Shown: positions 1-6,422, counted from the first letter of the stretch. The stretch: DNA of 9,452 bases from JBKBXU01 sp046313675 (GCA_046313675.1 JBKBXU010000177.1:1-9452), one strand, 5' to 3'. Translations and numbers: made by a program. The notes: a model not told the origin generated them from the sequence alone.

Positions 1-394
1 CCACAGTGGCCGCCCCAATGTTTGATCCGGGAGCCATATAGATACTATCGCAGGCTATGGAAATCAAAGCACCTGCAGAAGCAGCGTTTTTATTTATGAA
101 AACATATATAGGTGTTTCAAAGTCCAGCAGTAGTGTTCGGATCTTGTCTGCATCATTTACTGCACCTCCATAGGTGTCCATATCAATGATTACAAGATCG
201 ACAGCCTGTTCTTTGGCATCATCCAATGCCAGTTCCACATAGCGACTCATTCGAGGATCAATTTCTTTACGGATTTCCATTATGAAAACTTTTTTTCTGC
301 TTTGCTGACCTGTGCCTGCAATGGATGCAAGCAGGATTATGGGTGCCAGAAGCAGTAAAAAGCGTCTGAAAATTTTTTTATAGGAAGTTTTCAT
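1..394 (-). CDS. NfeD-type ClpP-class membrane serine protease, N-terminal part (runs off left edge)
   Basis: The first 131 residues of a protein are read leftward from ATG 394-392; the 3' part lies outside the window. Residues about 8-26 form a basic-then-hydrophobic signal peptide or membrane anchor (RRFLLLLAPIILLASIAG). A ClpP/crotonase-like fold follows: VDLVIIDMDTYGGAVNDA at about 66-82, then NKNAASAGALISIACDSIYM, with Ser106 in the AASAG motif as the expected nucleophile, and PGSNIGAAT. This order (D-T-x-GG, AASAG, PGS-x-IGAA) is that of the STOPP/NfeD1b serine proteases, which act at the membrane near stomatin-like proteins. The expected catalytic lysine and the NfeD membrane/OB part would be in the missing region. 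Start choice: the ATG at 394 keeps the signal peptide and has AGGG about 8 bases upstream; a later in-frame ATG (280-278) would remove the signal peptide. The gene diverges from the operon starting at 425. Confidence 0.88.
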   Translation of the reverse strand, partial: MKTSYKKIFRRFLLLLAPIILLASIAGTGQQSRKKVFIMEIRKEIDPRMSRYVELALDDAKEQAVDLVIIDMDTYGGAVNDADKIRTLLLDFETPIYVFINKNAASAGALISIACDSIYMAPGSNIGAATV

Positions 395-424
395 TTTTTC
401 CCTGAGTTATTAAAAATTAATTTT

Positions 425-1234
425 GTGAAAATTAGCATAAATAGAAGTTTGATACAACAAAAATATAATCCCCTTACAATTACTTTCTCCGGACAGATTT
501 GGCGCCTGCTTCCCAGCCCCTCAGAAACTAACCTATTTGTTGAGACCAGGAATGCTGACGAACGGGAAACGTCGTTTTATGCCATTGATGTTTTAACAGG
601 GAAAACTCTGTGGAAAGGTGTGGATGGCCTGGAAAACAAATGGTGGATAGGTATGGAATCTGTTCAGGAGGAGGTTTTGGTACTTCATGGTTTTGGAGAT
701 AAGGAAAATCCGGGACATAAAGGAATCTTTGCAGTATCTGCTCAAACTGGTAAACTGCGCTGGCGTAAGGATGATCTTGTATACTCCGGAATGTCCGGGA
801 ATGCTATTGAGGCGACAAAGACAGGTTCTGAGGAGAGGTTTTTTCTTGATAGTATATCAGGAAATGTACTTGAGAACGTTAGTTATGATCAGAAAGTGAA
901 TGATAGAGGTCGAATGACCTTTCCATCGCATTATCCGGAAGGTAGTGAGTATTATAACATTGTTTCAGGCTATATAAAAAAATACATTAAGGATGATTGC
1001 GTGTTTGCCATAGATTACCTGGAATTTGCAGGTCTGGTAATCATCAGTTACCATAAGAAACAGGGAGAAAAATTGTCTCTAAATTTGCTTGTCCTGACGG
1101 AAACGAATGAAATTTTTGCCAGGGAAATTCTTGCGGAAAATTTAACCGGAATTTCGGCAGATACTTTTTTTATTTATGAAAATGCTTTGATATATATCGC
1201 TGAAAAAACTAAATTGAATATACTTAATATTTAA
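425..1234 (+). CDS. DUF4905-like protein with PQQ-type repeat motifs
   Basis: A 269-residue protein with no signal peptide. Two short motifs resemble blades of PQQ/quinoprotein-like beta-propellers: FYAIDVLTGKTLWK at about 51-64 and IFAVSAQTGKLRWRK at about 101-115 (hydrophobic-A-hydrophobic, x-TGK, x-W). FSGQIWRLLPSPSETNLFVETR and NKWWIGMESV are reminiscent of the Bacteroidetes family DUF4905; that naming is from memory and not searched. The molecular function is unknown. It is the first gene of a tight operon: its TAA is 3 bases before the ATG of the LysM gene. The start is uncertain. The longest frame uses GTG at 425, which overlaps a TAATTTTG sequence that could be a promoter -7 element; TTG at 449 is an alternative. 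The conserved part begins only at about residue 21, so either start would leave the domain intact. Confidence 0.75.
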   Translation: MKISINRSLIQQKYNPLTITFSGQIWRLLPSPSETNLFVETRNADERETSFYAIDVLTGKTLWKGVDGLENKWWIGMESVQEEVLVLHGFGDKENPGHKGIFAVSAQTGKLRWRKDDLVYSGMSGNAIEATKTGSEERFFLDSISGNVLENVSYDQKVNDRGRMTFPSHYPEGSEYYNIVSGYIKKYIKDDCVFAIDYLEFAGLVIISYHKKQGEKLSLNLLVLTETNEIFAREILAENLTGISADTFFIYENALIYIAEKTKLNILNI

Positions 1235-1237
1235 GAC

Positions 1238-2065
1238 ATGTACAGATATTTTACCATTACTTTTGTAGCATTATTGTTTGCCTTCACCTCTCAAGCTTCT
1301 GTGTTGGATTCTACAGGAATAGAAAAGAAAGGTGGCCGTATCTTTGTGATTCATAAAGTTGATCCCAAAGAAACGCTGTTTGCTTTGTCCAGGCGGTATA
1401 ATGTTTCTGTAGATGAAATTAAAAAAGAAAATCCTGACGTGGAGAACGGCTTGCAGATAAATCAGTTGCTGAGGATTCCCATTGGTACTTATAAAGAGCC
1501 TGTAGCCACTACAACTGCTGCTACCGGAAAGACCCATGAGCTGCAAGCTAAGGAAACATTGTATTCTCTTTCAAGAATGTATAACGTATCCGTAGATGAT
1601 TTGAAGAAAGCAAATTCGGGATTGGATCAAAATGATTTAAAAATCGGACAGGTCCTGGTAATTCCTGTGGTGGGAGAGGTAAAGCCTGCTACTGCAGTAG
1701 CGGTTGAGGCTAAAGAAGAAGCGCCAAAGGTTGAAAAAAAGCCTGAAGCAAGTCCTAAAACTTCCGGAATGCCCCTTCCTCAATGGAAGCCCGGAGAAAA
1801 AATTACTGAATCAGGCATTGCCGAACTTATAGAAGACGATTCTGATTCGCCAAAATACCTGGCATTTCACAAATACGCACCTGTGGGTACCATAATTATG
1901 GTTACCAATGAAGCCAACGGGCAGACCATATATGTACGGGTAATAGGCACACTTCCAAATACAGTTGCCAATGAAAAGGTTCTGATTAAAATATCTAAAA
2001 AGGCATTTCAGAAATTGTCCCCTACCGATAAGAAAACCAGGGTTCAGTTAGTCTTTGTTCCATAA
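1238..2065 (+). CDS. Secreted protein with two LysM domains and a C-terminal double-psi beta-barrel-like domain
   Basis: A 275-residue exported protein. Residues 1-20 are a signal peptide (hydrophobic core FTITFVALLFAF, cleavage probably after SQA). Two LysM peptidoglycan-binding repeats follow at about 37-82 (HKVDPKETLFALSRRYNVSV ... LRIPIG) and 98-143 (HELQAKETLYSLSRMYNVSV ... LVIPV). A Lys/Glu/Ala/Pro-rich linker spans about 145-185. The C-terminal part (about 205-275) has the pattern of an RlpA-like double-psi beta-barrel: APVGTIIMVTNEANGQTIYV, then VLIKISKKAFQKLSP. The stretch where RlpA lytic transglycosylases carry their acidic D-R-G-P segment reads IGTLPN, so catalysis is doubtful and a structural or peptidoglycan-binding role in the periplasm is more likely. 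It lies 3 bases after the upstream gene and 6 bases before the downstream one, so the three are very probably co-transcribed. Confidence 0.9.
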   Translation: MYRYFTITFVALLFAFTSQASVLDSTGIEKKGGRIFVIHKVDPKETLFALSRRYNVSVDEIKKENPDVENGLQINQLLRIPIGTYKEPVATTTAATGKTHELQAKETLYSLSRMYNVSVDDLKKANSGLDQNDLKIGQVLVIPVVGEVKPATAVAVEAKEEAPKVEKKPEASPKTSGMPLPQWKPGEKITESGIAELIEDDSDSPKYLAFHKYAPVGTIIMVTNEANGQTIYVRVIGTLPNTVANEKVLIKISKKAFQKLSPTDKKTRVQLVFVP

Positions 2066-2071
2066 AAGCGT

Positions 2072-2845
2072 ATGAATTTTCAGGAGCTCAGGGATTTTCT
2101 GGAGGAGCAATACCTACGGTTTAATACCAGTGAATTTATTGACAATGACCCTGTGTGCATACCTCATAGTTTCACTCTGAAGCAGGATATTGAAATTATG
2201 GGCCTATGGTCAGCTGTGCTCGCCTGGGGACAGAGGGTAACCATCATTAATAAATGCAGAGAATTGATCCGGTATATGGACAATGCTCCCTACGATTTTA
2301 TTCTAAACCATTCCGATGAAGATCTTAAGCCTCTTTTAAGATTTAAACACCGCACATTTAATGATGTAGATACACTCTATTTTATTCATTTCTTTAAAGA
2401 TTTTTACAGTAAGCATGAGTCTCTGGAAGAGGCTTTTGTGTATGGAATGAAGGATAGTGATCCAAACATTGGGCCGGGGTTGGTAGGGTTTCACAAACTT
2501 TTTTTCAGCCTTGAGGAGGCTCCTTCCCGGACAAAAAAACACATTTCCACGCCTGCAAGGAATTCCGCCTGCAAGCGTCTGAACATGTTCCTTCGGTGGA
2601 TGGTGCGTAAAGACAATAAAGGAGTAGATTTTGGTATATGGGATAAAATTAAGCCATCTCAGTTGATTTGTCCATGCGATGTGCATGTGGACAGGGTGGC
2701 CCGCCAGCTGGGTTTGATACAGAGAAAGCAGACAGACTTTCTAACAGCCGTAGAGCTGACAGAGAACCTTAAGAAATTTGATCCTGAAGACCCGGTTAAG
2801 TATGACTTTGCGTTGTTTGGTGTAGGAGTGGTAGGGCAGCTTTAA
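2072..2845 (+). CDS. TIGR02757 (DUF2400) family protein
   Basis: A 257-residue cytoplasmic protein, about the usual length for this family. The C-terminal half carries the family signature: CKRLNMFLRWMVRKDNKGVD at 167-186, FGIWDKIKPSQLICPCDVHV at 187-206, DRVARQLGLIQRKQTDF, then LKKFDPEDPVKYDFALFGVG near the end. The N-terminal part has IEIMGLWSAVLAWGQR at 40-55. The helix-rich layout with a conserved Asp in C-x-C-D-V-H-V resembles the helix-hairpin-helix/GPD DNA glycosylase superfamily, but no activity has been established as far as I know, so DNA repair is only a guess. It is the last gene of the operon with the DUF4905-like and LysM genes. No clear intrinsic terminator follows it. Confidence 0.9.
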   Translation: MNFQELRDFLEEQYLRFNTSEFIDNDPVCIPHSFTLKQDIEIMGLWSAVLAWGQRVTIINKCRELIRYMDNAPYDFILNHSDEDLKPLLRFKHRTFNDVDTLYFIHFFKDFYSKHESLEEAFVYGMKDSDPNIGPGLVGFHKLFFSLEEAPSRTKKHISTPARNSACKRLNMFLRWMVRKDNKGVDFGIWDKIKPSQLICPCDVHVDRVARQLGLIQRKQTDFLTAVELTENLKKFDPEDPVKYDFALFGVGVVGQL

Positions 2846-2848
2846 AAA

Positions 2849-2903
2849 GAGTGTGGAGAGCGAAAACTGTAATGGATCGGGAGTGGAGTGCGGAGAGCGA
2901 GAA
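2849..2903 (+). repeat. Imperfect purine-rich direct repeat downstream of the TIGR02757 gene
   Basis: Two 18-base units, GAGTGTGGAGAGCGAAAA (2849-2866) and GAGTGCGGAGAGCGAGAA (2886-2903), match at 16 of 18 positions with a 37-base period. The bases between (GGATCGGGAGTG) are also purine-rich. They lie in the non-coding gap between the TIGR02757 gene and yebC. No function is evident. Confidence 0.6.
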
Positions 2904-3061
2904 TTTTTATTGTTATTAATATTGGCTTTGGGTAAGGCATGTGCTCTCTTTACTGTTGCTACCTCTCTTGTGTTACTATTAATAAATTTCTTATTCATAA
3001 TTCCTTCAATCAGATGTATTCATTATTTTTACATTCTTGAAGCAGAAAACATACACATTAT

Positions 3062-3805
3062 ATGGCAGGACATAGTAAATGGGCGAATATTAAGCACAGA
3101 AAAGCTGCAGTTGACAATAAACGGGGAAAGCTTTTTACCAAACTTATCAAAGAAATAAGCATTGCTGCAAAAGAAGGTGGCGAGGATCCTGCATCTAATT
3201 CCAGGTTGCGTCTTGCCATTCAGAACGCCCGGGGAGCAAACGTACCCAAAGACAACATAGAGCGAGCCGTGAAGAAGGGCTCAGGAAACGATGGTACAGA
3301 TTATACAGAGATCACCTACGAGGGATATGGGCCTTCAGGCGTGGCGGTCTACGTGGAATGTATGACGGATAACCTTAACCGAACCTTACAAAATGTACGA
3401 TCTTTTTTTACAAAGGCGGGAGGTAGCTTGAGTACCAAGGGTTCTCTGGAATTTATTTTCGACCGGAAAGGCATTTTTACAATTCTTAAACCTGAAGGCT
3501 TTGATGAAGATACTTTTACGCTTGAAATGATTGATGCCGGAGCACACGAGGTGGAAGTAGAGGATGGATATATTACAGTTGTTAGTGCTATGGAGGATTT
3601 TGGAAATATTCAAAAGGCATTGGACAAACTTGCGGTAAATGTTGAAAATGCAGAACTCAGGCGTATTCCAACCACCTTTGTGAAAGTCGATAACGACGTA
3701 TTTTATAAAATTAACAAACTTATTGATAACCTGGAAGATGACGATGATGTTCAGAAGGTTTATCATAACCTGGAGCCGACCGAAGAGCAGATGGAAATGG
3801 AGTAG
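3062..3805 (+). CDS. yebC: YebC/PmpR/TACO1 family protein
   Basis: A 247-residue protein of the usual family length. It opens with the diagnostic MAGHSKWANIKHRKAAVDNK and continues with GKLFTKLIKEISIAAKEGG, NSRLRLAIQNARGANVPKDN and IERAVKKGSG. The middle domain has YEGYGPSGVAVYVECMTDNL, NRTLQNVRSFFTKAGGSLST and GSLEFIFDRKG; the C-terminal domain contains LRRIPTTFVKVD. The acidic tail (LEDDDDVQKVYHNLEPTEEQ) is typical. Family members have been described as DNA-binding transcription regulators and as translation factors that relieve ribosome stalling (TACO1 in mitochondria); which role applies here cannot be told. The ATG sits in an A-rich context without a Shine-Dalgarno sequence. The gene is preceded by 216 non-coding bases, so it probably has its own promoter, although I found no convincing TAnnTTTG element. 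Confidence 0.97.
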   Translation: MAGHSKWANIKHRKAAVDNKRGKLFTKLIKEISIAAKEGGEDPASNSRLRLAIQNARGANVPKDNIERAVKKGSGNDGTDYTEITYEGYGPSGVAVYVECMTDNLNRTLQNVRSFFTKAGGSLSTKGSLEFIFDRKGIFTILKPEGFDEDTFTLEMIDAGAHEVEVEDGYITVVSAMEDFGNIQKALDKLAVNVENAELRRIPTTFVKVDNDVFYKINKLIDNLEDDDDVQKVYHNLEPTEEQMEME

Positions 3806-3946
3806 TTTTTGCAAATAAATAAAGTTTAATTACCAGGGTGTATGTTTTGACAATGACTTTGTGGCCGGTAATTTTAAATTTTATATAAACAATCTCTGCT
3901 TAGAGCAGGTTGGATTAATAGAAGGGATTTTAAACGGAATGTGGGT

Positions 3947-4252
3947 ATGATTAATGAAGATAATATCCTTACAGCAAGGACAATAATTGGAGATAAAGTA
4001 GTTACTCCTGAAGGAGTAGAATTAGGATGTGTAAGGGATTTTTTATTGGATCCTGAAACAGGTAAAATAGCTTATGGTGTTCTGTCGTACAGAGCCAACC
4101 CTGAAATAGGAGAGAAGCAATTTGCCGTTCCTTATGAAGCTTTTGTTTTAAATGAAGAAAAAGATGTCTTTACTTTGAACGTAGATAAGGAGATGTTGGA
4201 GAGTGCCAACAGCAAGGAAACTTATCAGGGTAAAGAATATTTCATATATTAA
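3947..4252 (+). CDS. Small PRC-barrel domain protein
   Basis: A 101-residue protein from ATG 3947; a GTG at 3941 in the same frame would add two residues. It contains one PRC-barrel-like beta domain: ARTIIGDKVVTPEGVELGCV, RDFLLDPETGKIAYGVLSYR, then EKQFAVPYEAFVLNEEKDVF and LNVDKEMLESA. This matches the short stand-alone PRC-barrel proteins common in Bacteroidetes and other bacteria, which are often linked to stress or envelope conditions, though their partners are unknown. The usual end of such proteins (an APGFDKDNWP-like motif) is replaced here by ANSKETYQGKEYFIY. The gene stands alone: 141 non-coding bases separate it from yebC, and a strong terminator follows 12 bases after the stop. In the gap before it, short inverted arms AATTACC (3828-3834) and GGTAATT (3867-3873) could form a weak hairpin after yebC. 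Confidence 0.85.
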   Translation: MINEDNILTARTIIGDKVVTPEGVELGCVRDFLLDPETGKIAYGVLSYRANPEIGEKQFAVPYEAFVLNEEKDVFTLNVDKEMLESANSKETYQGKEYFIY

Positions 4253-4264
4253 CTATTTGGTAAC

Positions 4265-4310
4265 AAATATCTCTGTTAAATCTTTGGTTTAACAGAGATA
4301 TTTTTTTTTA
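4265..4310 (+). terminator. Rho-independent terminator of the PRC-barrel gene
   Basis: A perfect 16-bp stem (AAATATCTCTGTTAAA at 4265-4280 with its reverse complement at 4288-4303) encloses the 7-base loop TCTTTGG and runs straight into nine T's (4301-4309). It begins 12 bases after the stop codon at 4252. Confidence 0.9.
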
Positions 4311-4316
4311 TATTTG
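4283..4316 (+). promoter_or_regulatory. Bacteroidetes-type promoter of the DinB-like gene, nested in the terminator
   Basis: The -7 element TATATTTG (4309-4316) fits TAnnTTTG exactly. A TTTG at 4283-4286 could be the -33 element with a 22-base spacer, slightly long for the consensus. Transcription would start near 4323, about 23 bases before ATG 4346. The -33 element is in the terminator loop and the -7 element begins at the end of its T tract. Confidence 0.6.
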
Positions 4317-4345
4317 GCATGTTATCACTTGCATAAAAATAATTA

Positions 4346-4945
4346 ATGAAATCGGCTGAAAAAATCTACAAAGAATTTGTGGAGACTGCGAAATACCTGC
4401 TTAAGGAACTTGATTACTATGGGATCAATCAGTTTAAGCAGAAGGAGTCTGAAAATGAATGGTCCATTGGACAGCTTTACGATCATCTTATTTTTGGAAC
4501 GCAGAACTTTCATGTCCGGGAAATAAGAAATTGCCTGGAGAAAAAAAATGGAGCAACGAAGGGGGGAAAGAAGGTAAAAGGCATGTGGTTTTTTATGACA
4601 GGTAGTTTTCCGCCATTTAAGTTTAAAGGAAAGAATGCTACCAATTATGAACCTGCTCAGCCTGGCAATCCCGTACAGATAAAGGATGACCTTTTCCGTT
4701 TTATTAAATTGATGAATCAATTGGCCAAGGAAATTGATAAATCTGACTTGTCCTTTAAAACTGAAAATCCATCATTGGGAATGTTAAATGCTCTGGAATG
4801 GTATAAACTTATAGAGATGCATTTCAGGCATCATTTGAAGCAAAAGCACAGGTTGGACGAAAAGGTTAGAAGTTATAAGAAGGAAGACCTTACGGTGCCA
4901 AAGACTTCAGGATCAGTTGATGAAGATTATGATTTGCTTTACTAG
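4346..4945 (+). CDS. DinB-like four-helix-bundle putative metalloenzyme
   Basis: A 199-residue cytoplasmic protein. The N-terminal helix region ends in NEWSIGQLYDHLIFGTQNFH, a typical DinB/YfiT pattern in which a W-S-x-x-Q-x-x-x-H segment supplies the first metal ligand (His47). The C-terminal helix LEWYKLIEMHFRHHLKQKHR supplies an H-x3-H pair (His159 and His163). Together these give the three-histidine metal site of the DinB superfamily, whose known members include thiol-dependent S-transferases. A basic, Gly/Lys-rich stretch (about 68-98, with GGKKVKG and PFKFKGKN) separates the two halves. The substrate is unknown. The gene has its own promoter and is closed by a bidirectional terminator shared with gap, so it is probably monocistronic. 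Confidence 0.8.
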   Translation: MKSAEKIYKEFVETAKYLLKELDYYGINQFKQKESENEWSIGQLYDHLIFGTQNFHVREIRNCLEKKNGATKGGKKVKGMWFFMTGSFPPFKFKGKNATNYEPAQPGNPVQIKDDLFRFIKLMNQLAKEIDKSDLSFKTENPSLGMLNALEWYKLIEMHFRHHLKQKHRLDEKVRSYKKEDLTVPKTSGSVDEDYDLLY

Positions 4946-4966
4946 GTATATGTAGCTTTAGAACAT

Positions 4967-4999
4967 AAAAAAACCTCTTAGAATTTAAGAGGTTTTTTT
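4967..4999. terminator. Bidirectional terminator between the DinB-like gene and gap
   Basis: A 14-bp perfect stem (AAAAAAACCTCTTA at 4967-4980 paired with 4986-4999) has the 5-base loop GAATT. It carries seven A's on the left and seven T's on the right, so it can end transcription on both strands. It lies 21 bases after the plus-strand stop and 23 bases past the gap stop. Confidence 0.92.
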
Positions 5000-5022
5000 A
5001 TTTGCACTAAACCTAATTGTTA

Positions 5023-6030
5023 TTATTTAACTGTGTCCATGAAGATTAGTAGGTCAACAAGTTTGTTTGAATAACCCCACTCATTGTCATACCAGGATAC
5101 CACTTTTATGAAGTTGTCATTAAGTGATATTCCTGCTTTAGCATCAAAAATAGAAGTTCTTGCATCGCCAAGGAAGTCGTTTGATACTACTTCGTCCTCT
5201 GTATAACCAAGAATTCCTTTTAATTCACCTTCAGAAGCTTCTTTCATAGCTTTTTTAACTTCTTCGTAAGAAGCGCCTTTCTGAATACGGCAGGTAAGGT
5301 CAACTACGGAAACGTCCGGAGTAGGAACCCTGAATGCCATTCCTGTAAGTTTTCCTTTAAGTTCAGGAATAACAAGGCCTACTGCTTTAGCAGCACCTGT
5401 AGAAGAAGGGATGATGTTCTGATAAGCACCGCGTCCACCTCTCCAGTCCTTCATAGAAGGGCCGTCAACGGTTTTCTGAGTTGCCGTTACAGCATGTACA
5501 GTTGTCATTAAGCCTTCTACAATGCCAAATTTGTCATTTAATACTTTGGCAATTGGTGCAAGACAGTTGGTTGTACATGAGGCATTGGAAACAATGCTCA
5601 TTTCTTTTTTATATTTATTGGTATTCACACCCATTACAAAAGTAGGGGTGTCGTCTTTTGCAGGAGCAGACAAGATTACTCTTTTAGCTCCGGCCTGGAT
5701 ATGCTTTTGTGCAGAGTCCTGTGTAAGGAATAAGCCGGTAGATTCAACTATGTATTCAGCACCTACATCACCCCACTTAAGGTTAGCAGGATCTTTCTCT
5801 GCAGTAACACGAATGCTTTGTCCGTTTACGACAAGCTTTCCGTCTTTTACTTCTACAGTTCCTTGGAATCTTCCATGTGTAGAGTCATATTTTAACATGT
5901 ATGACATGTATTCTACATCAATAAGGTCATTGATACCTACAATTTGAATATCTTGTCTTTCAATGGCAGCACGAAATACTAATCTCCCGATTCTGCCAAA
6001 TCCGTTTATGCCAACTTTGATTTTGCCCAT
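5023..6030 (-). CDS. gap: Glyceraldehyde-3-phosphate dehydrogenase, type I
   Basis: A 335-residue enzyme of normal length. It oxidises glyceraldehyde-3-phosphate with NAD and phosphate to 1,3-bisphosphoglycerate in glycolysis, and runs in reverse in gluconeogenesis. The Rossmann motif INGFGRIGR is at 8-16; GINDLIDVEYMSYMLKYDS, with Asp35 after the second strand, and the DGPS context at 189-192 favour NAD over NADP. The catalytic site SNASCTTNC has Cys152, and His179 lies in TTVHAVTATQ. Phosphate-site residues appear in DWRGGRGAYQNIIPSSTGAA, and WYDNEWGYSN closes the protein. No key residue is missing. The start is supported by the family N-terminus (MGKIKVGINGFGR); the leader is AT-rich with no Shine-Dalgarno. 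It is transcribed alone from the promoter at 6068-6098 and ends at the terminator shared with the DinB-like gene. Confidence 0.98.
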   Translation of the reverse strand: MGKIKVGINGFGRIGRLVFRAAIERQDIQIVGINDLIDVEYMSYMLKYDSTHGRFQGTVEVKDGKLVVNGQSIRVTAEKDPANLKWGDVGAEYIVESTGLFLTQDSAQKHIQAGAKRVILSAPAKDDTPTFVMGVNTNKYKKEMSIVSNASCTTNCLAPIAKVLNDKFGIVEGLMTTVHAVTATQKTVDGPSMKDWRGGRGAYQNIIPSSTGAAKAVGLVIPELKGKLTGMAFRVPTPDVSVVDLTCRIQKGASYEEVKKAMKEASEGELKGILGYTEDEVVSNDFLGDARTSIFDAKAGISLNDNFIKVVSWYDNEWGYSNKLVDLLIFMDTVK

Positions 6031-6061
6031 AGTTTTAAAAATTATTTTAATTGGAAAATAG

Positions 6062-6093
6062 AGCCAGCAAACTTACAATAAGTAGCCAGCAAA
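6062..6093. repeat. 10-bp direct repeat overlapping the gap promoter
   Basis: AGCCAGCAAA occurs at 6062-6071 and again at 6084-6093, 22 bases apart, close to two helical turns. On the gap strand both read TTTGCTGGCT. The first copy includes the end of the -7 element, and the second lies in the spacer. This is a possible operator, but two copies only and no known regulator motif. Confidence 0.45.
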
Positions 6094-6098
6094 GTCAA
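6068..6098 (-). promoter_or_regulatory. gap promoter
   Basis: On the minus strand, TTG (6098-6096), a 20-base spacer and TAAGTTTG (6075-6068) fit the Bacteroidetes consensus TTG-N(about 20)-TAnnTTTG. Transcription would start near 6062, giving a leader of about 32 bases before ATG 6030. Confidence 0.75.
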
Positions 6099-6155
6099 CG
6101 TATTTTCCTAAAAATATCTTTTTAAAGAAATGAATAATTTTTTTTATGATTTGTT

Positions 6156-6185
6156 TTGTAAATATAAATACAGTCCCTACCTTTG
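6156..6185 (+). promoter_or_regulatory. Promoter of the tRNA-Glu gene
   Basis: TTG (6156-6158, within TTTTG), a 19-base spacer and TACCTTTG (6178-6185) match the Bacteroidetes consensus. The sequence continues CGCC, so the start region is GC-rich, as is common for stable-RNA promoters. The start would be near 6192, leaving a leader of about 80 bases to be removed before the tRNA. It diverges from the gap promoter. Confidence 0.75.
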
Positions 6186-6270
6186 CGCCACGTTAAAGGA
6201 AAAGGATAGCAAAAACGATTGTTTTGAACTTTTTCAGACCATAAAAAGTCTTCTTGATAGGATAAATTAT

Positions 6271-6342
6271 GGCCCGTTCGTCTAGGGGTTAGGACGCCAG
6301 GTTTTCATCCTGGTAACAGGGGTTCGATTCCCCTACGGGCTA
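6271..6342 (+). tRNA. tRNA-Glu (anticodon UUC)
   Basis: A complete cloverleaf can be drawn. The acceptor stem GGCCCGT (6271-6277) pairs with ACGGGCT (6335-6341), with a G-U first pair. The D arm is GTC TAGGGGTTAG GAC. The anticodon stem CCAGG (6297-6301) and CCTGG (6309-6313) encloses loop TTTTCAT, placing anticodon TTC at 6304-6306. The T arm is AGGGG-TTCGATT-CCCCT (6318-6334). The discriminator is A6342, and CCA is not encoded (CAAA follows). It reads GAA and GAG codons and, by general knowledge of Glu tRNAs, could also supply Glu-tRNA for tetrapyrrole synthesis if that route is used. It is a single gene, followed 5 bases later by a long hairpin. Confidence 0.97.
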
Positions 6343-6346
6343 CAAA

Positions 6347-6409
6347 AACAGCAAGAGAATACTACAACAGCAATAAATCTGTTGTAGTATTCTCTTGCTG
6401 TTGCTTTTT
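6347..6409 (+). terminator. Long hairpin terminator after tRNA-Glu
   Basis: A perfect 24-bp inverted repeat (6347-6370 with 6379-6402) has an 8-base loop (CAATAAAT) and is followed by GC and five T's (6405-6409). It starts 5 bases after the tRNA. The position and T run fit an intrinsic terminator; the stem is about twice the usual length. Confidence 0.8.
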
Positions 6410-6422
6410 AACCCTTCCAGCC

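Noticed and set aside
2853..3158. Open frame with a hydrophobic stretch overlapping the start of yebC
   Set aside because: It runs through the purine-rich repeat and into yebC in another frame; the yebC N-terminus is unmistakable, and the hydrophobicity comes from AT-rich non-coding DNA.
3386..3814. 142-codon minus-strand frame opposite yebC
   Set aside because: It is an antisense shadow of yebC, with no recognisable domain and no start signals.
3941..3946. GTG start for the PRC-barrel gene
   Set aside because: It adds only two residues (MG) before ATG 3947, neither start has a clear Shine-Dalgarno sequence, and ATG is the more usual start. It cannot be fully excluded.
5522..5947. 141-codon plus-strand frame opposite gap
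   Set aside because: It is the antisense shadow of a highly conserved glyceraldehyde-3-phosphate dehydrogenase coding sequence.
6271..6409. Integration of a mobile element at tRNA-Glu
   Set aside because: No repeat of the tRNA 3' end, integrase or mobility gene is present in the window; the long hairpin is better explained as a terminator.
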